Shown: positions 28,196-37,335, counted from the first letter of the stretch. The stretch is 64,000 bases of DNA from Croceicoccus naphthovorans (GCF_001028705.1 NZ_CP011770.1:2235501-2299500), one strand, 5' to 3'. Notes: generated from the sequence alone by a model not told the origin. A program made the numbers and translations.

Positions 28196-28786
28196 TCAGC
28201 CCTTCTGCCCGATACGCGGTTCCTTGCCCGTCAGCAGCCGCCGGATATTGTCGCGGTGTCGCCACAGCACGACCAGCGCCATAGCCGCCAGCGCGGGGGC
28301 ATAAAGCTGATAGCCCAGCAATTGGGCCACGATCGGCGCGGCAATCGCGGCACTCATCCCTCCAGCGGAGGATATGCGGGTAATCGCCAGCACGCCAATC
28401 CAGACCAGCGCGAACGCCAGCCCGACCTGCCACGACAGCCCCAGCGCTACGCCCATCAGCGTCGCCACGCCCTTACCGCCGCGAAAGCGCAGCCAGATCG
28501 GATAGCAATGGCCGACAACGGCGGCGAGGCCGGCAATCGCCTCCAGCCCCGGCCAGAACGCGCGGGCCAGTGCGACGACGGCCACGCCCTTCATCAGGTC
28601 GAGCAGCAATGTCGCCGCCGCCAGCCCTTTGCGCCCGGTGCGCAGGACGTTCGTCGCGCCGGTACCGCCGCTGCCGATGGAATGCAGATCGCCCGCCCCC
28701 GCGGCACGCGTCAGGATGACCCCGAACGGGATCGAGCCGAGGATGTAACCCAGCAGGATGGCGGCAATCAGCGATGTCAGGGACAT
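28196..28786 (-). CDS. plsY: Glycerol-3-phosphate acyltransferase PlsY
   Basis: Integral membrane acyltransferase using acyl-phosphate to make 1-acyl-glycerol-3-phosphate. 196 residues with five helices. Family motifs: GYILGSIPFGVILTR, GSGGTGATNVLRTGRK (usually GSGNIGATN), and RFRGGKGVATLMG. ATG 28786 is used (MSLTSLIAAILLGYILGS); the open frame upstream lacks similarity. It is divergent from murI. Confidence 0.93.
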   Translation of the reverse strand: MSLTSLIAAILLGYILGSIPFGVILTRAAGAGDLHSIGSGGTGATNVLRTGRKGLAAATLLLDLMKGVAVVALARAFWPGLEAIAGLAAVVGHCYPIWLRFRGGKGVATLMGVALGLSWQVGLAFALVWIGVLAITRISSAGGMSAAIAAPIVAQLLGYQLYAPALAAMALVVLWRHRDNIRRLLTGKEPRIGQKG

Positions 28787-28921
28787 GAAAAGTCTCGGAA
28801 AAAAGGTCCTCTCGCCCGGCCCATCGCCGGTCGGCACCGGACGCTAGCGCCATCGGATTGCGGGCACAAGCGAAGCACGCCGCTTGCCAGTGCGGCCCGC
28901 GATGCGCCATGCCGCGTGGCG

Positions 28922-29734
28922 ATGGACAAGCCCGCCTATCCACCCGCACCAGATGCGCCGCTGCTGATCTTCGATTCTGGCGTCGGCGGACTGTCGGTGC
29001 TGGATGCGGTGCGCAAGGCGCTGCCCGATGCGCCGGTGATCTACGCCGCCGATACCGCTGGCTTGCCCTATGGCAGCAAGAGCGAGGCCGAGATCGCCGC
29101 GCGGGTCGCAGGCCTGCTGGGCCGGATGGCGGAACGGTACCAGCCGCGCCTTGCCTGCATCGCCTGCAACACCGCCAGCACTATCGCGCTGGGCATGGTG
29201 CGCGACGTTCTGCACATCCCCATCGTCGGCACCGTGCCCGCGATCAAGCCCGCCGCCGCCCTGACGCAGACCGGCGTGATCGGATTGATCGGGACAGAAG
29301 CGACGATCCGGCAGGCCTATGTCGACAACCTTGAGGCCGAGTTCGCGCGAGGCAAGACCCTCCTCCGCCTCGCCGCCCCCGACCTTGTCGCCGCTGCGGA
29401 GGCCAAATTGCGTGGCGAACCGGTCGATATGGCGGCGATAGAGGAAGCCGCCGAAAACCTGCGCATGATGGCCAGCGGCAACACAATCGATACACTGGTG
29501 CTCGCCTGTACGCACTTTCCGCTGCTCTCCGAGGAACTGGCGCAAGTCTTCGGCCCTGACGTGCGGCAAGTCGACGGCGCAGCGGGAATCGCCCGCCACA
29601 TTGCGCATCTGACGCAAGGGCAGGACTTTGCCCGAAGCCGCCCGGATCGCGCCGTTTTCACCGGCGCGGACGGTATCGAGGCCTTGCGCCCCGCGCTGGC
29701 GGCGCGGGGAATCAACGAGATCGTCGTGCTTTAG
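28922..29734 (+). CDS. murI: Glutamate racemase
   Basis: Makes D-glutamate for peptidoglycan. 270 residues with both catalytic cysteines: ACNTAST (Cys82) and ACTHFPLL (Cys196). Also FDSGVGGLSVLDAVRKALP and ADTAGLPYGSKS, which bind substrate. A GTG two codons upstream is in frame, but ATG 28922 is the expected start. It is followed by an inverted repeat near 29757-29781 (TTGCC/GGCAA with AGCC/GGCT) without a T-run. Confidence 0.93.
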   Translation: MDKPAYPPAPDAPLLIFDSGVGGLSVLDAVRKALPDAPVIYAADTAGLPYGSKSEAEIAARVAGLLGRMAERYQPRLACIACNTASTIALGMVRDVLHIPIVGTVPAIKPAAALTQTGVIGLIGTEATIRQAYVDNLEAEFARGKTLLRLAAPDLVAAAEAKLRGEPVDMAAIEEAAENLRMMASGNTIDTLVLACTHFPLLSEELAQVFGPDVRQVDGAAGIARHIAHLTQGQDFARSRPDRAVFTGADGIEALRPALAARGINEIVVL

Positions 29735-30008
29735 GCCAATTTGACCTGACGCAAAGATTGCCTAGCCATTGGCTGGCAAAGGAAGCTCCGGTCGTCGTTC
29801 TTGTGCGAGGGGGCCATGAACGGCGGCCGACCCAACTCTTTTTTTCCGATGCGGGACACCCGGCCCAAAATCTTTGCCCAGGGTTAAAAACTTTGCAGGG
29901 AGAGGCATGATGGACTATGGGCGCGGGAAACGGGACGGGCTGCGGCTGATCGGTCACGAGACACGCATCAGCGCCAGTTCCCACGGTGAAAGCAGTGGAA
30001 GTGCGTCA

Positions 30009-31229
30009 GTGAACTACGATCAGGTTTTCGACCAGGCGATCGAACGGCTTCATACAGAGGGCCGCTACCGCGTCTTCATCGACATCCTGCGCAACAAGGG
30101 CGCCTATCCCAATGCGCGCTGCTTTGCCGGGCACAACGGGCCGAAGCCGATCACCGTTTGGTGTTCGAACGACTACCTTGCCATGGGTCAGCACCCCAAG
30201 GTGGTCGAGGCGATGGAAGAGGCGTTGCACAACGTCGGCGCCGGTTCCGGCGGCACCCGCAACATTGGTGGCAACACGCACTATCACGTAGAGCTGGAGC
30301 ACGAACTGGCCGACCTGCACGGCAAGGAAGGCGCGCTGCTGTTCACGTCGGGCTATGTCTCGAACGATACGACGCTGACCACGCTGGGCAAGTTGCTGCC
30401 GGGTTGCATCATCTTTTCCGACGAGCTGAACCACGCCAGCATGATCGCGGGCATCCGCAATTCGGGCTGCGAAAAGCGGGTGTGGCGGCACAACGATGTC
30501 GCCCATCTGGAAGAACTGCTCGCCGCCGAAGACCCGGATGTGCCGAAGCTGATCGCTTTCGAATCGGTCTATTCGATGGATGGCGACGTCGCCCCGATCC
30601 ACGCGATCTGCGACCTTGCCGACAAATACAACGCGCTGACCTATATCGACGAGGTTCACGCCGTCGGCATGTACGGCCCGCGCGGCGGCGGTATTTCGGA
30701 ACGCGACGAAGCCGCAGACCGCATCGACATTATCGAAGGCACGCTGGGCAAGGCATTCGGCGTGATGGGCGGCTATATCGCGGCCGACAAGAAGATCATC
30801 GACTGCGTACGCAGCTATGCACCGGGTTTCATCTTCACCACGTCACTCTCCCCCGTGCTGGTCGCGGGCGTGCTGGCCAGTGTGAAACACCTGAAGAGCA
30901 GCAGCATCGAACGCGAAGGCCAGCAGGCCAGCGCCGCTTTTCTGAAGCAGGCGATGCGCGATGCGGGTCTGCCGGTGATGGATTCGACCACGCACATCGT
31001 GCCGTTGATGGTGGGCGATCCCGTCCGCGCCAAGAAGATCAGCGACATCCTGCTGGCCGAATATGGCGTCTATGTTCAGCCGATCAATTTCCCGACCGTG
31101 CCACGCGGCACCGAACGCCTGCGCTTTACCCCCGGCCCCGCCCACACGCAGGCGATGATGACCGAACTGGTAAAGGCGCTGGTGGAAATCTGGGAAAGGC
31201 TGGAAATCGAACTGGCCCAGGCGGCCTGA
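30009..31229 (+). CDS. hemA: 5-aminolevulinate synthase
   Basis: PLP enzyme that condenses glycine and succinyl-CoA, the C4 route into haem typical of Alphaproteobacteria. 406 residues from a GTG start at 30009 (reads [20 protein letters not shown]); GGAAG sits eight bases upstream. PLP-binding Lys248 is in [16 protein letters not shown], and [25 protein letters not shown] and [17 protein letters not shown] are classical. A longer frame upstream could add 45 codons, including a MMDYGRGK start, but homologues begin here. It links to the propionyl-CoA branch in that both make or use succinyl-CoA. Confidence 0.95.
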   Translation: MNYDQVFDQAIERLHTEGRYRVFIDILRNKGAYPNARCFAGHNGPKPITVWCSNDYLAMGQHPKVVEAMEEALHNVGAGSGGTRNIGGNTHYHVELEHELADLHGKEGALLFTSGYVSNDTTLTTLGKLLPGCIIFSDELNHASMIAGIRNSGCEKRVWRHNDVAHLEELLAAEDPDVPKLIAFESVYSMDGDVAPIHAICDLADKYNALTYIDEVHAVGMYGPRGGGISERDEAADRIDIIEGTLGKAFGVMGGYIAADKKIIDCVRSYAPGFIFTTSLSPVLVAGVLASVKHLKSSSIEREGQQASAAFLKQAMRDAGLPVMDSTTHIVPLMVGDPVRAKKISDILLAEYGVYVQPINFPTVPRGTERLRFTPGPAHTQAMMTELVKALVEIWERLEIELAQAA

Positions 31230-31249
31230 TCCGCCGGGCCGTTCCTGGC

Positions 31250-32179
31250 TCAGCTATCGCTACAAATTCGTTTCTTCGCGGCGCGGAATTGCGCGCCGAT
31301 CTGCGCAATGCGTTTCGCGGCGGGCACCACGGCATCGACCGCGCCAATGCCCTGTCCACTGCCCCAGATGTCCTTCCACGCCTTACTCGCGCCAAAGTCC
31401 ATTTTCGACGGATCGGATTCTGGCAGGTCGTCCGGATCCATCCCGGCCTTCGCGATCGACCCGCGCAGGTAGTTGCCGTGCACCCCGGTAAACAGGTTGG
31501 AATAGACGATGTCGGCGGCATGGCTGTCGACGATCATCTGCTTGTATTCCTGTACCGCCACAGCCTCCTCGGTCGCGATGAAGGCCGATCCGATATAGGC
31601 AAGATCCGCGCCCATCGCCTGCGCCGCCAACACGGCATCGCCGGTCGCAATAGAACCTGACAGCGCCACCGGCCCATCGAACCACTGCCGGATTTCCCCG
31701 ATCAGCGCGAAGGGGCTGGTCGTGCCCGCATGGCCGCCTGCGCCCGCCGCCACTGCGATCAGCCCGTCCGCGCCCTTGGCAATGGCCTTGCGCGCGAAAT
31801 GGTCGTTGATCACGTCATGAAACACGATCCCGCCATAGGAATGGATCGCCGCGTTCACCTCTTCCCGCGCGCCCAGCGAGCTGATCACGATGGGCACACG
31901 GTGCTTTACGCAGAGCGCGAGGTCTTCCTCCAACCGCGCATTGCTGTGATGGACGATCAGGTTGACCGCATAGGGCGCATCGTCCGCGGTCAGTTCGGCG
32001 TTCAGCCGTTCCAGCCAGCCTTCGAGTTCTCCCTCGCCGCGTGCGTTGAGCGACGGGAAAGAGCCGACGATCCCAGCCCGGCATTGCGCCATGACGAGAT
32101 CGAGCTGAGAGATGATGAACATCGGCGAAGCGATGATCGGCAGCGAAAGGCGCGAGGAGAGCGATGCGGGCAGTGTCAT
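31250..32179 (-). CDS. Nitronate monooxygenase family protein
   Basis: FMN-dependent TIM-barrel enzyme of 309 residues of the nitronate monooxygenase/enoyl reductase-like family. LPIIASPMFIISQLDLVMA at the N terminus, AVAAGAGGHAGTTSPFALI (the GGHAG phosphate/FMN segment) and GPVALSGSIATGDAVLAAQA are typical. These enzymes oxidise alkyl nitronates; the native substrate is unknown. It converges with hemA and lies next to a CPBP protease. Confidence 0.87.
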   Translation of the reverse strand: MTLPASLSSRLSLPIIASPMFIISQLDLVMAQCRAGIVGSFPSLNARGEGELEGWLERLNAELTADDAPYAVNLIVHHSNARLEEDLALCVKHRVPIVISSLGAREEVNAAIHSYGGIVFHDVINDHFARKAIAKGADGLIAVAAGAGGHAGTTSPFALIGEIRQWFDGPVALSGSIATGDAVLAAQAMGADLAYIGSAFIATEEAVAVQEYKQMIVDSHAADIVYSNLFTGVHGNYLRGSIAKAGMDPDDLPESDPSKMDFGASKAWKDIWGSGQGIGAVDAVVPAAKRIAQIGAQFRAAKKRICSDS

Positions 32180-32235
32180 GCCGCCCGCGCTAGCATCGAT
32201 AGGCCAGTATGGCGAGAACGTCGCGGCACCGCGCC

Positions 32236-32868
32236 TTACGCCATGTAAAGCGCGACCGATCCGATCAGGTTGAACGTCATGTGCGCGGAAATGCAGGGCA
32301 GCAATCGGCGACCGCAGATCAGATACAACGTGCCGAGCACCAGCCCCGCAAAGCCTGTGACGACCGCCCCGGCCGGTCCATATTCCCAGTGGGCATAGCC
32401 GAACACAACCGTGGTCAGCAGCATCAGCGCGGGCGCGAATTTGGTGCCGAATATCTGCGCGCCCCAGCCGATGACGTAACCGCGAAAGATCAGTTCCTCG
32501 ACCACCGCGCTGCCCAGCGCTATGGTCAGCGTGATCGCGAAGAACAGCGGGTTGCCCGCCACCTGGTCCAGCCCGCCGATGGACACGCCCTTGCCCAGCC
32601 AGCCTTCGACCAGCGGGCGCACGAAATTGGCGATGCCCCACGCCATCGCCGCACCTATGGCAGCACCGAACAGGATCGAGGCGACACGGCTTTTCCAGAC
32701 CATCGCCAGGGTGGGTTTGCGTGAAGTGCGGAAGAACAGCAAACCGAGGCCAGCAAGCGCGATAGACGCAAGCACGCCCGTTCCCGGCCACAGAACGACC
32801 GGCAGCAGCGGAAGAAGGCAGGCGATGGCCGCGAACGGGGTCGCGACGGGAGAAGATTTCTTGGCCAT
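32236..32868 (-). CDS. CPBP family intramembrane metalloprotease
   Basis: A 210-residue membrane protein with six to seven hydrophobic segments. The CPBP motifs are all present: VVEELIFRGYVIGW (EExxxR), GYAHWEYGPAGAV (second motif with His) and ISAHMTFNLIGS (third with His and Asn). Such proteins cleave within membranes or act in bacteriocin and prenyl-protein processing; target unknown. Confidence 0.85.
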   Translation of the reverse strand: MAKKSSPVATPFAAIACLLPLLPVVLWPGTGVLASIALAGLGLLFFRTSRKPTLAMVWKSRVASILFGAAIGAAMAWGIANFVRPLVEGWLGKGVSIGGLDQVAGNPLFFAITLTIALGSAVVEELIFRGYVIGWGAQIFGTKFAPALMLLTTVVFGYAHWEYGPAGAVVTGFAGLVLGTLYLICGRRLLPCISAHMTFNLIGSVALYMA

Positions 32869-32957
32869 GATGCGGACCTAGGATGGCAAGGCTAACAGCA
32901 CCTTACCATCCCGGATCGTTTCAGCGCAAAGTCTCAACGTAGCGAGACGACCCAGGC

Positions 32958-34160
32958 CTAGCGCAGCGAGACAACATTATCCGAAACGCGCGGATCGTCG
33001 CGGTCGCCGCGATAAAGGCTGCTCATCGGTTCGTCCGCCACGGTTTCCACCGGACCGGTGCCGAAGCCGTTGAACCCGGTTCGCATCGCCGCGCCATAGG
33101 CGCCGAGCATCCCGACCTCGATATAGTCGCCCGCCTTGATGTCGGACGGCAACTGAAACGGACCTTCCATGAAGTCCGCATCGTCGCACGTAGGCCCATA
33201 GAACGCGAAGTCCTCCGCCTCGACATCGTTGCCCGCAGTCCCGTCGGCGGCGATACGCCGCACCGGAAAGCGCCAGCCGATATGAGCGGCATCGAACAAT
33301 GCGCCATAGGCACCGTCGTTGATGAACAGCTCGTTCCCGCGGCGCTTTTCCACGCGCACGATCATCGAATTGTACTCGGCACAAAGCGCACGGCCCGGTT
33401 CGCACCACAATTCGGCGTTGTAGGCGATAGGCAGCGCATAGAAATGCTGGTGGATGATCTTGAAGTAATCTTCCAGCGGCGGCGGTTCCATGCCGGGATA
33501 GATCGAAGGGAAGCCCCCGCCGACGTCGATCATGTCGATAACCACCGACGCTTCGGCAATGGCCGCGCGAACGCGGTCCAGCGCCTGAACGTAGGCGAAG
33601 GGCGTCATCGCCTGCGACCCGACGTGGAAGCACACGCCCAGCCAGTCGGCCACCTGACGCGTCGCCTGCAGCAGCGCTGGCGCTTCGGTCAGGTCGACGC
33701 CGAACTTCGCGGCCAGCGACAATTCCGAATATTCGGACGACACGCGCAGGCGCACGCAAAGGCGCAGATCCTTCGCACCCTTCGTGGCGCGAACGATCTT
33801 CTCCAGCTCCTCGACCGAATCGAGGCTGAAGGTCTTGCAGCCGTGATCGAAATAGGCCTCTGCGATCGCACGCTCGGTCTTAACCGGGTGCATGAAGCAC
33901 AGCGTTGCCTCTGACAGCGTTTCGCGCACCAAGCGCACCTCGGCGATAGAGGCGACGTCGTAATGCGTTACGCCCGCGTCCCACTGAATGCGCAGCAGGT
34001 CTGCCGAAGGGTTCGCCTTTACCGCATAGAGCACCTTGCCCGGAAACTTCGTGACGAAGAATTCGGCTGCGCGCGCAGCGGCATGCGGGCGGTTCAGGAT
34101 AACCGGTTCGTCCGGAGCGGTGGCGCGGACTACAGCAGCGGCGTCTGGATGATGGTGCAA
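32958..34160 (-). CDS. Ornithine decarboxylase-like type III PLP decarboxylase
   Basis: Alanine-racemase-fold PLP decarboxylase of 400 residues. PLP Lys48 lies in LYAVKANPSADLLR, then THYDVASIAEVRLV, CFHVGSQAM, DMIDVGGGFPSIYPG, WCEPGRALCAEY and the C-terminal FYGPTCDDADFM with the catalytic Cys, the eukaryotic-type ornithine decarboxylase pattern. Likely product is putrescine, though lysine or carboxynorspermidine relatives exist. The start is a TTG at 34160 (HHHPDAAAVVRATAPDEPV) with GGGGG nine bases upstream; longer in-frame sequence looks non-coding and lies in a structured leader that includes this region. Part of a polyamine cluster (to 38547). Confidence 0.88.
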   Translation of the reverse strand: MHHHPDAAAVVRATAPDEPVILNRPHAAARAAEFFVTKFPGKVLYAVKANPSADLLRIQWDAGVTHYDVASIAEVRLVRETLSEATLCFMHPVKTERAIAEAYFDHGCKTFSLDSVEELEKIVRATKGAKDLRLCVRLRVSSEYSELSLAAKFGVDLTEAPALLQATRQVADWLGVCFHVGSQAMTPFAYVQALDRVRAAIAEASVVIDMIDVGGGFPSIYPGMEPPPLEDYFKIIHQHFYALPIAYNAELWCEPGRALCAEYNSMIVRVEKRRGNELFINDGAYGALFDAAHIGWRFPVRRIAADGTAGNDVEAEDFAFYGPTCDDADFMEGPFQLPSDIKAGDYIEVGMLGAYGAAMRTGFNGFGTGPVETVADEPMSSLYRGDRDDPRVSDNVVSLR

Positions 34161-34262
34161 CTCAAGGGACCCCCAAAACGGTTCGTTCTCACAAGGGCTG
34201 CCTTGCGGTTGGGAAGTCCCCCCTTGAGAACCGGAGTTCCTTGGGGCTCGGCAGCGAGGGGG
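34161..34262 (-). promoter_or_regulatory. Structured leader before the ornithine decarboxylase-like gene, probable speF-type motif
   Basis: On the minus strand the 100 bases before the TTG start contain segments that can pair in two ways. Segment CTCAAGGG (complement of plus 34221-34228) can pair either with the proximal CCCTTGTGAG (complement of 34188-34197, extended to GTTCTC/GAGAAC for 11 pairs with a two-base bulge) or with CCCTTGAG that lies directly before the start codon (complement of 34161-34168). The second structure would hide the region around the ribosome site and start. A conserved leader called speF is known upstream of ornithine decarboxylase genes in Alphaproteobacteria; I propose this is one, from memory of gene context rather than a covariance search. 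Confidence 0.6.
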
Positions 34263-34375
34263 CGCATATAAGTCAGCCACGATGAACTGCAAGTGAAAAC
34301 TGCGCCTGTCATTGGCAAGCCTGCCCCGGACGGATCGCGCGTGTGGCGGGACGGGTCGATCCGGTTCGCCCGGGA

Positions 34376-35269
34376 TCAGCCCTTCAGCCCATCCGTCGTC
34401 GTTCCGCGCGAAAACGCGCCGCCAACCGCCATGTACAGGCTGCCCCCGGCGGCGGCGGCGGCCGGGCCGACGTCGCGAAACAGCAGGCGATCGCGATCCT
34501 CGTCCGATACCGGGTCGATCGGATCGGGCTTTTCCTCGATAATCTTGCGAAGGCGGGCCTTGTCAGCTTCATGATCGCCCGAAAGATCGCCCAGACGCTC
34601 AACCAGAATCGGCAAAGCCGCTGGGGTCCGCCCCGAATCGAGCGCCGAGAGCAGGAGCAGTCCTTCCAGCGTGATGGCGCGCGGCAGCGTCACGCCCTTC
34701 ATCAACACGATCAGCGGTGTGCGCCCCACCGGGTCGAACAGGAAGACATAGACATTGCCCGACATCGGCAGCATCCAGCCGGTGAAGTGCAGGCCGGATC
34801 CTTCCATCTCGATGTCGAGCATACCGTTTTCGTCGATCCGGAAGATGCCGTAATCGTGGAACAATTGATCGGGCATCATCACCGAAGGGCGTGTCGTTCG
34901 CCAAAACCCCTCATAGGCGGGGGCGCGGAATTCCATCTCGGGCTTCGACGCTTCGACCATCTTGGCAAACGGCCCTTCGGCCAGCAGATCTGGGCCCAAG
35001 GGCGCCGCACCATGGAACACGATGCCGATGCGCCGTGCCATCTCGGCCCGGTCCTCATACCAGTCGGCCAGCGTAATATCCGGAAAATACTCACGAAAAA
35101 CCGTCGTCAGCCGGGCAAGATTGTGTTCGCCGGGATGGATCGTTCCCTTGACCCAGCGCCCGACGAGCGACTTGTCAACGCCCACCTGCTGCGCCAATGC
35201 CACGCGACTAAGCGAAGACGCCTTCAAGAGCATATCAAGCTTTTCTGAAAGATTCTCGACCTTTTCCAT
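34376..35269 (-). CDS. HTH-type regulator with a C-terminal domain of unknown function
   Basis: A 297-residue protein. Residues 8-60 form an HTH (LDMLLKASSLSRVALAQQVG, then SLVGRWVKGTIHPG) of the XRE-like kind. The rest, about 230 residues, is soluble and contains FHDYGIFRIDENGMLDIEME and GWMLPMSGNVYVFLFDPVGR, which look like a PAS-like or sensory beta domain; I do not recognise the family by name. It starts MEKVENLSEKLDMLL. A perfect palindrome (35299-35315) sits 30 bases upstream, a likely operator. It lies between the decarboxylase and nspC and may regulate the polyamine genes, which is inference. Confidence 0.75.
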   Translation of the reverse strand: MEKVENLSEKLDMLLKASSLSRVALAQQVGVDKSLVGRWVKGTIHPGEHNLARLTTVFREYFPDITLADWYEDRAEMARRIGIVFHGAAPLGPDLLAEGPFAKMVEASKPEMEFRAPAYEGFWRTTRPSVMMPDQLFHDYGIFRIDENGMLDIEMEGSGLHFTGWMLPMSGNVYVFLFDPVGRTPLIVLMKGVTLPRAITLEGLLLLSALDSGRTPAALPILVERLGDLSGDHEADKARLRKIIEEKPDPIDPVSDEDRDRLLFRDVGPAAAAAGGSLYMAVGGAFSRGTTTDGLKG

Positions 35270-35298
35270 TGGCTTTCAATTAACAACAATCAGGTTGT

Positions 35299-35315
35299 TT
35301 GCAACTAAGTTGCAA
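35299..35315. promoter_or_regulatory. 17-bp palindrome, candidate operator
   Basis: TTGCAACTAAGTTGCAA is a perfect 8+1+8 inverted repeat. It ends or begins 30 bases upstream of the HTH gene's ATG, in the position expected for an autoregulatory site. The half site TGCAACT also appears at 35344 and, on the other side, in the decarboxylase start region near 34156. Confidence 0.55.
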
Positions 35316-35707
35316 GACGGTGCATTACGATGCGCAGTGCGGTGCAACTCGCATCTTGTCCGATTTCAGGCACAACTTGCGCGCGTTCCGGGTCGATTGG
35401 GGGATTGGCCTGGCCGGGTCGCCGGCATCGATTGTCATATATCGATGAACTGTAACAGCGGTCTTTGGCGAAACTCCGTCTAGTCAATGATTGCGCCCGG
35501 TCTTGCCGTTTCTGTTCCAATTCGGCGGATCGGGTCCTTAGAAAGCGGGACTTGCGGCAACGCGGGCCTGCCGACCGGGGATCGGTGTGAGCGATCCGCG
35601 GTGTGACACTAGGCTGCCCGACCGGCTGCCGCCTTGTCCGGGTGGCACCTTCCTGACGGTTGGGAATCAGTCTTACGGTTTGTCCGGACCGGTCACACTG
35701 TGGGTCG

Positions 35708-35727
35708 CTCCGCCTTTTGCGGCGGAG
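35708..35727 (-). terminator. Hairpin after nspC
   Basis: CTCCGCC pairs with GGCGGAG around a 6-base loop, 10 bases past the nspC stop. There is no T-run on the minus strand side, so termination is plausible but not certain. Confidence 0.4.
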
Positions 35728-35737
35728 ATTTCCCCGA

Positions 35738-36919
35738 TCAGCTCAGCCGATCGCGAAACGCATCGTAGCCAAAGCCCTTGATCTTCTCGAGCATGCCCGT
35801 CTCGCTGTCCCACAGCCAGATCGAGGGCAGCGGAACGCCGTTGAAGGTGTTCGTCTTCACCATCGAATAGTGCGCCTGATCAAGGAACGCGAATCGCGCG
35901 CCCGGCTCCGGTTTGAACGGAAGTCGATAATCGCCGATGACATCGCCCGCGAGGCATGACGGCCCGCCCAGCCGGATCGGTTCCAGCCCCGATTCCTCGG
36001 GCAGTTCGCCCAGCATCGCAGGGCGATACGGCGCCTCGATCACATCGGGCATATGGCAGGTGGCCGAAACGTCGGTAATGCCCAACGGCATGCCGTTCCA
36101 GTGCGTGTCGAGCAGGGTGCCGACGAGGATCCCGGCGTCGAGCGCGACCGCCTCGCCCGGCTCCATGTAGATCTCGCAGCCCGTGGTATCGCGCACGTCG
36201 ATCAGGAAGCGGACAAGGTCGTCGCGCTGGTAATCGCTGCGCGTGATGTGATGCCCGCCGCCGAAATTCAGCCACTTCATGTCGGGAATCACGTCTTCGA
36301 GGTAGGGCAGCAAAGCCTCCCACGTGCGCTTCAGCGGCTCGAAATCCTGCTCGCACAGCGTGTGGAAATGGATGCCGTCGATCCCTTCCAGATGCTCCTC
36401 GGTCAGTTGGTCGATTGGAAAGCCCAGCCGCGAATGCGGGGCGCAAGGGTCATAGCGCGGCACCTCGCCCTCGGCATGCATCGGATTGATGCGCAGGCCG
36501 ACATCAAAAGTATTGCCGCGGTTGCGCGACAGTTCGATCATTTCCTTGAACCGATCGTGCTGCATCGGCGTGTTGAAGATGACATGGTCGGAGAGGCGCA
36601 GGATTTCCTCCATGTCCTCTTCTTTGTAGGCCGCGCAATAGGTCGCGATTTCGCCGTCATAGCGTTCGCCCGCCAGCAGCGCTTCCCACAGGCCCGAGGT
36701 GCACACCCCGTCGAGATATTCGCCGATGGTTGGCGCGACCGACCACATCGAAAACGCCTTCAGCGCGGACAGCACCTTGATACCGGCGCGGTCGCGAATG
36801 TCGGCCAGAATGCGCAAGTTGTCGCGCAGCTTGGCCGAATCGACGACGAAGGCCGGGCTGTCGACAAGGTTCAGGTCAAAGCGCGCAAAGGCGCCGGGAT
36901 CGCCGGCACGGGTTTCCAT
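35738..36919 (-). CDS. nspC: Carboxynorspermidine/carboxyspermidine decarboxylase
   Basis: PLP-dependent decarboxylase of 393 residues that converts carboxy(nor)spermidine to (nor)spermidine in the alternative polyamine route. PLP Lys54 is in VLSALKAFSMWS; other segments are THCLCEQD-like FHTLCEQDFEPLKRTW, WLNFGGGHHITRSDYQ, YMEPGEAVALDAG and SCLAGDVIGDYRLP with the C-terminal Cys. ATG 36919 is preceded by GGAGGG five bases upstream, so it is better than the TTG at 36922. It lies 21 bases after the lipoprotein gene in the same operon as the dehydrogenase that makes its substrate. Confidence 0.92.
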   Translation of the reverse strand: METRAGDPGAFARFDLNLVDSPAFVVDSAKLRDNLRILADIRDRAGIKVLSALKAFSMWSVAPTIGEYLDGVCTSGLWEALLAGERYDGEIATYCAAYKEEDMEEILRLSDHVIFNTPMQHDRFKEMIELSRNRGNTFDVGLRINPMHAEGEVPRYDPCAPHSRLGFPIDQLTEEHLEGIDGIHFHTLCEQDFEPLKRTWEALLPYLEDVIPDMKWLNFGGGHHITRSDYQRDDLVRFLIDVRDTTGCEIYMEPGEAVALDAGILVGTLLDTHWNGMPLGITDVSATCHMPDVIEAPYRPAMLGELPEESGLEPIRLGGPSCLAGDVIGDYRLPFKPEPGARFAFLDQAHYSMVKTNTFNGVPLPSIWLWDSETGMLEKIKGFGYDAFRDRLS

Positions 36920-36940
36920 CAATCCCTCCGCAAAAAAATT

Positions 36941-37330
36941 TCAGTCGACGCAGATCGCGCGGACGAGTTTACCGTCCACCACCTCGGCATAGCACCCGAA
37001 CAGCGCGTCATCCGCCTGACAAGTGCCAACGACCTCGCCATCGGGGCCGTCGTCGACCGCGGCGACGCATTTGCCGTCGCACTGCTGGTTATCGGTGCAG
37101 GCCTTGCCCGCGTCGGCATAGGGGTGGACGCACATCAACGTTTGCGCCCTGCCCCGCCGGTCCAGAAAACCGCCCGCCGCTTCGCACGCCGCGCCATTGG
37201 GATCGCCGTCTTCCGCCATGCCCTGCGCGTCGGGCGCTGCGATTTCGTCGGCGGGCATAGGTTCATCCGCCACCGCCTGCGAACAGGCAGCGGAGAGCAG
37301 GAGCAACGGGGCGAGGAAAAGAGCGCGCAT
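36941..37330 (-). CDS. Small lipoprotein, cysteine-rich
   Basis: A 129-residue protein with a type II signal peptide (MRALFLAPLLLLSAACSQ, lipobox LSAAC). The mature part has at least seven further cysteines (ACEAAGG, MCVHPYA, ACTDNQQCDGKC, TCQADDALFGC, ICVD), so it is probably disulfide-bonded. It is sandwiched between the dehydrogenase and nspC on the same strand with short gaps (5 and 21 bases), which suggests co-expression with the polyamine genes. No family recognised. Confidence 0.75.
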   Translation of the reverse strand: MRALFLAPLLLLSAACSQAVADEPMPADEIAAPDAQGMAEDGDPNGAACEAAGGFLDRRGRAQTLMCVHPYADAGKACTDNQQCDGKCVAAVDDGPDGEVVGTCQADDALFGCYAEVVDGKLVRAICVD

Positions 37331-37335
37331 GGCGA

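Larger units (their letters stand above)
35270..35737. other. Intergenic stretch between the HTH gene and nspC
   Basis: About 470 bases without a convincing gene. It holds the palindrome at 35299-35315, a related half site GTGCAACTC at 35342-35350, and a stem CTCCGCC/GGCGGAG (35708-35727) ten bases beyond the nspC stop that may end the nspC transcript although no T-run follows on that strand. Nothing else was recognised. Confidence 0.5.

Noticed and set aside
29757..29781. Inverted repeat after murI as an intrinsic terminator
   Set aside because: Stem is present but no T-run follows, so it is only mentioned in the murI entry.
29874..30008. Longer start for 5-aminolevulinate synthase
   Set aside because: Homologues start at NYDQVF; a GTG with a good ribosome site is at that place.
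34161..34292. N-terminal extension of the decarboxylase reading frame to 34292
   Set aside because: The residues are not like the family and the DNA forms the structured leader; the TTG at 34160 matches homologue starts.
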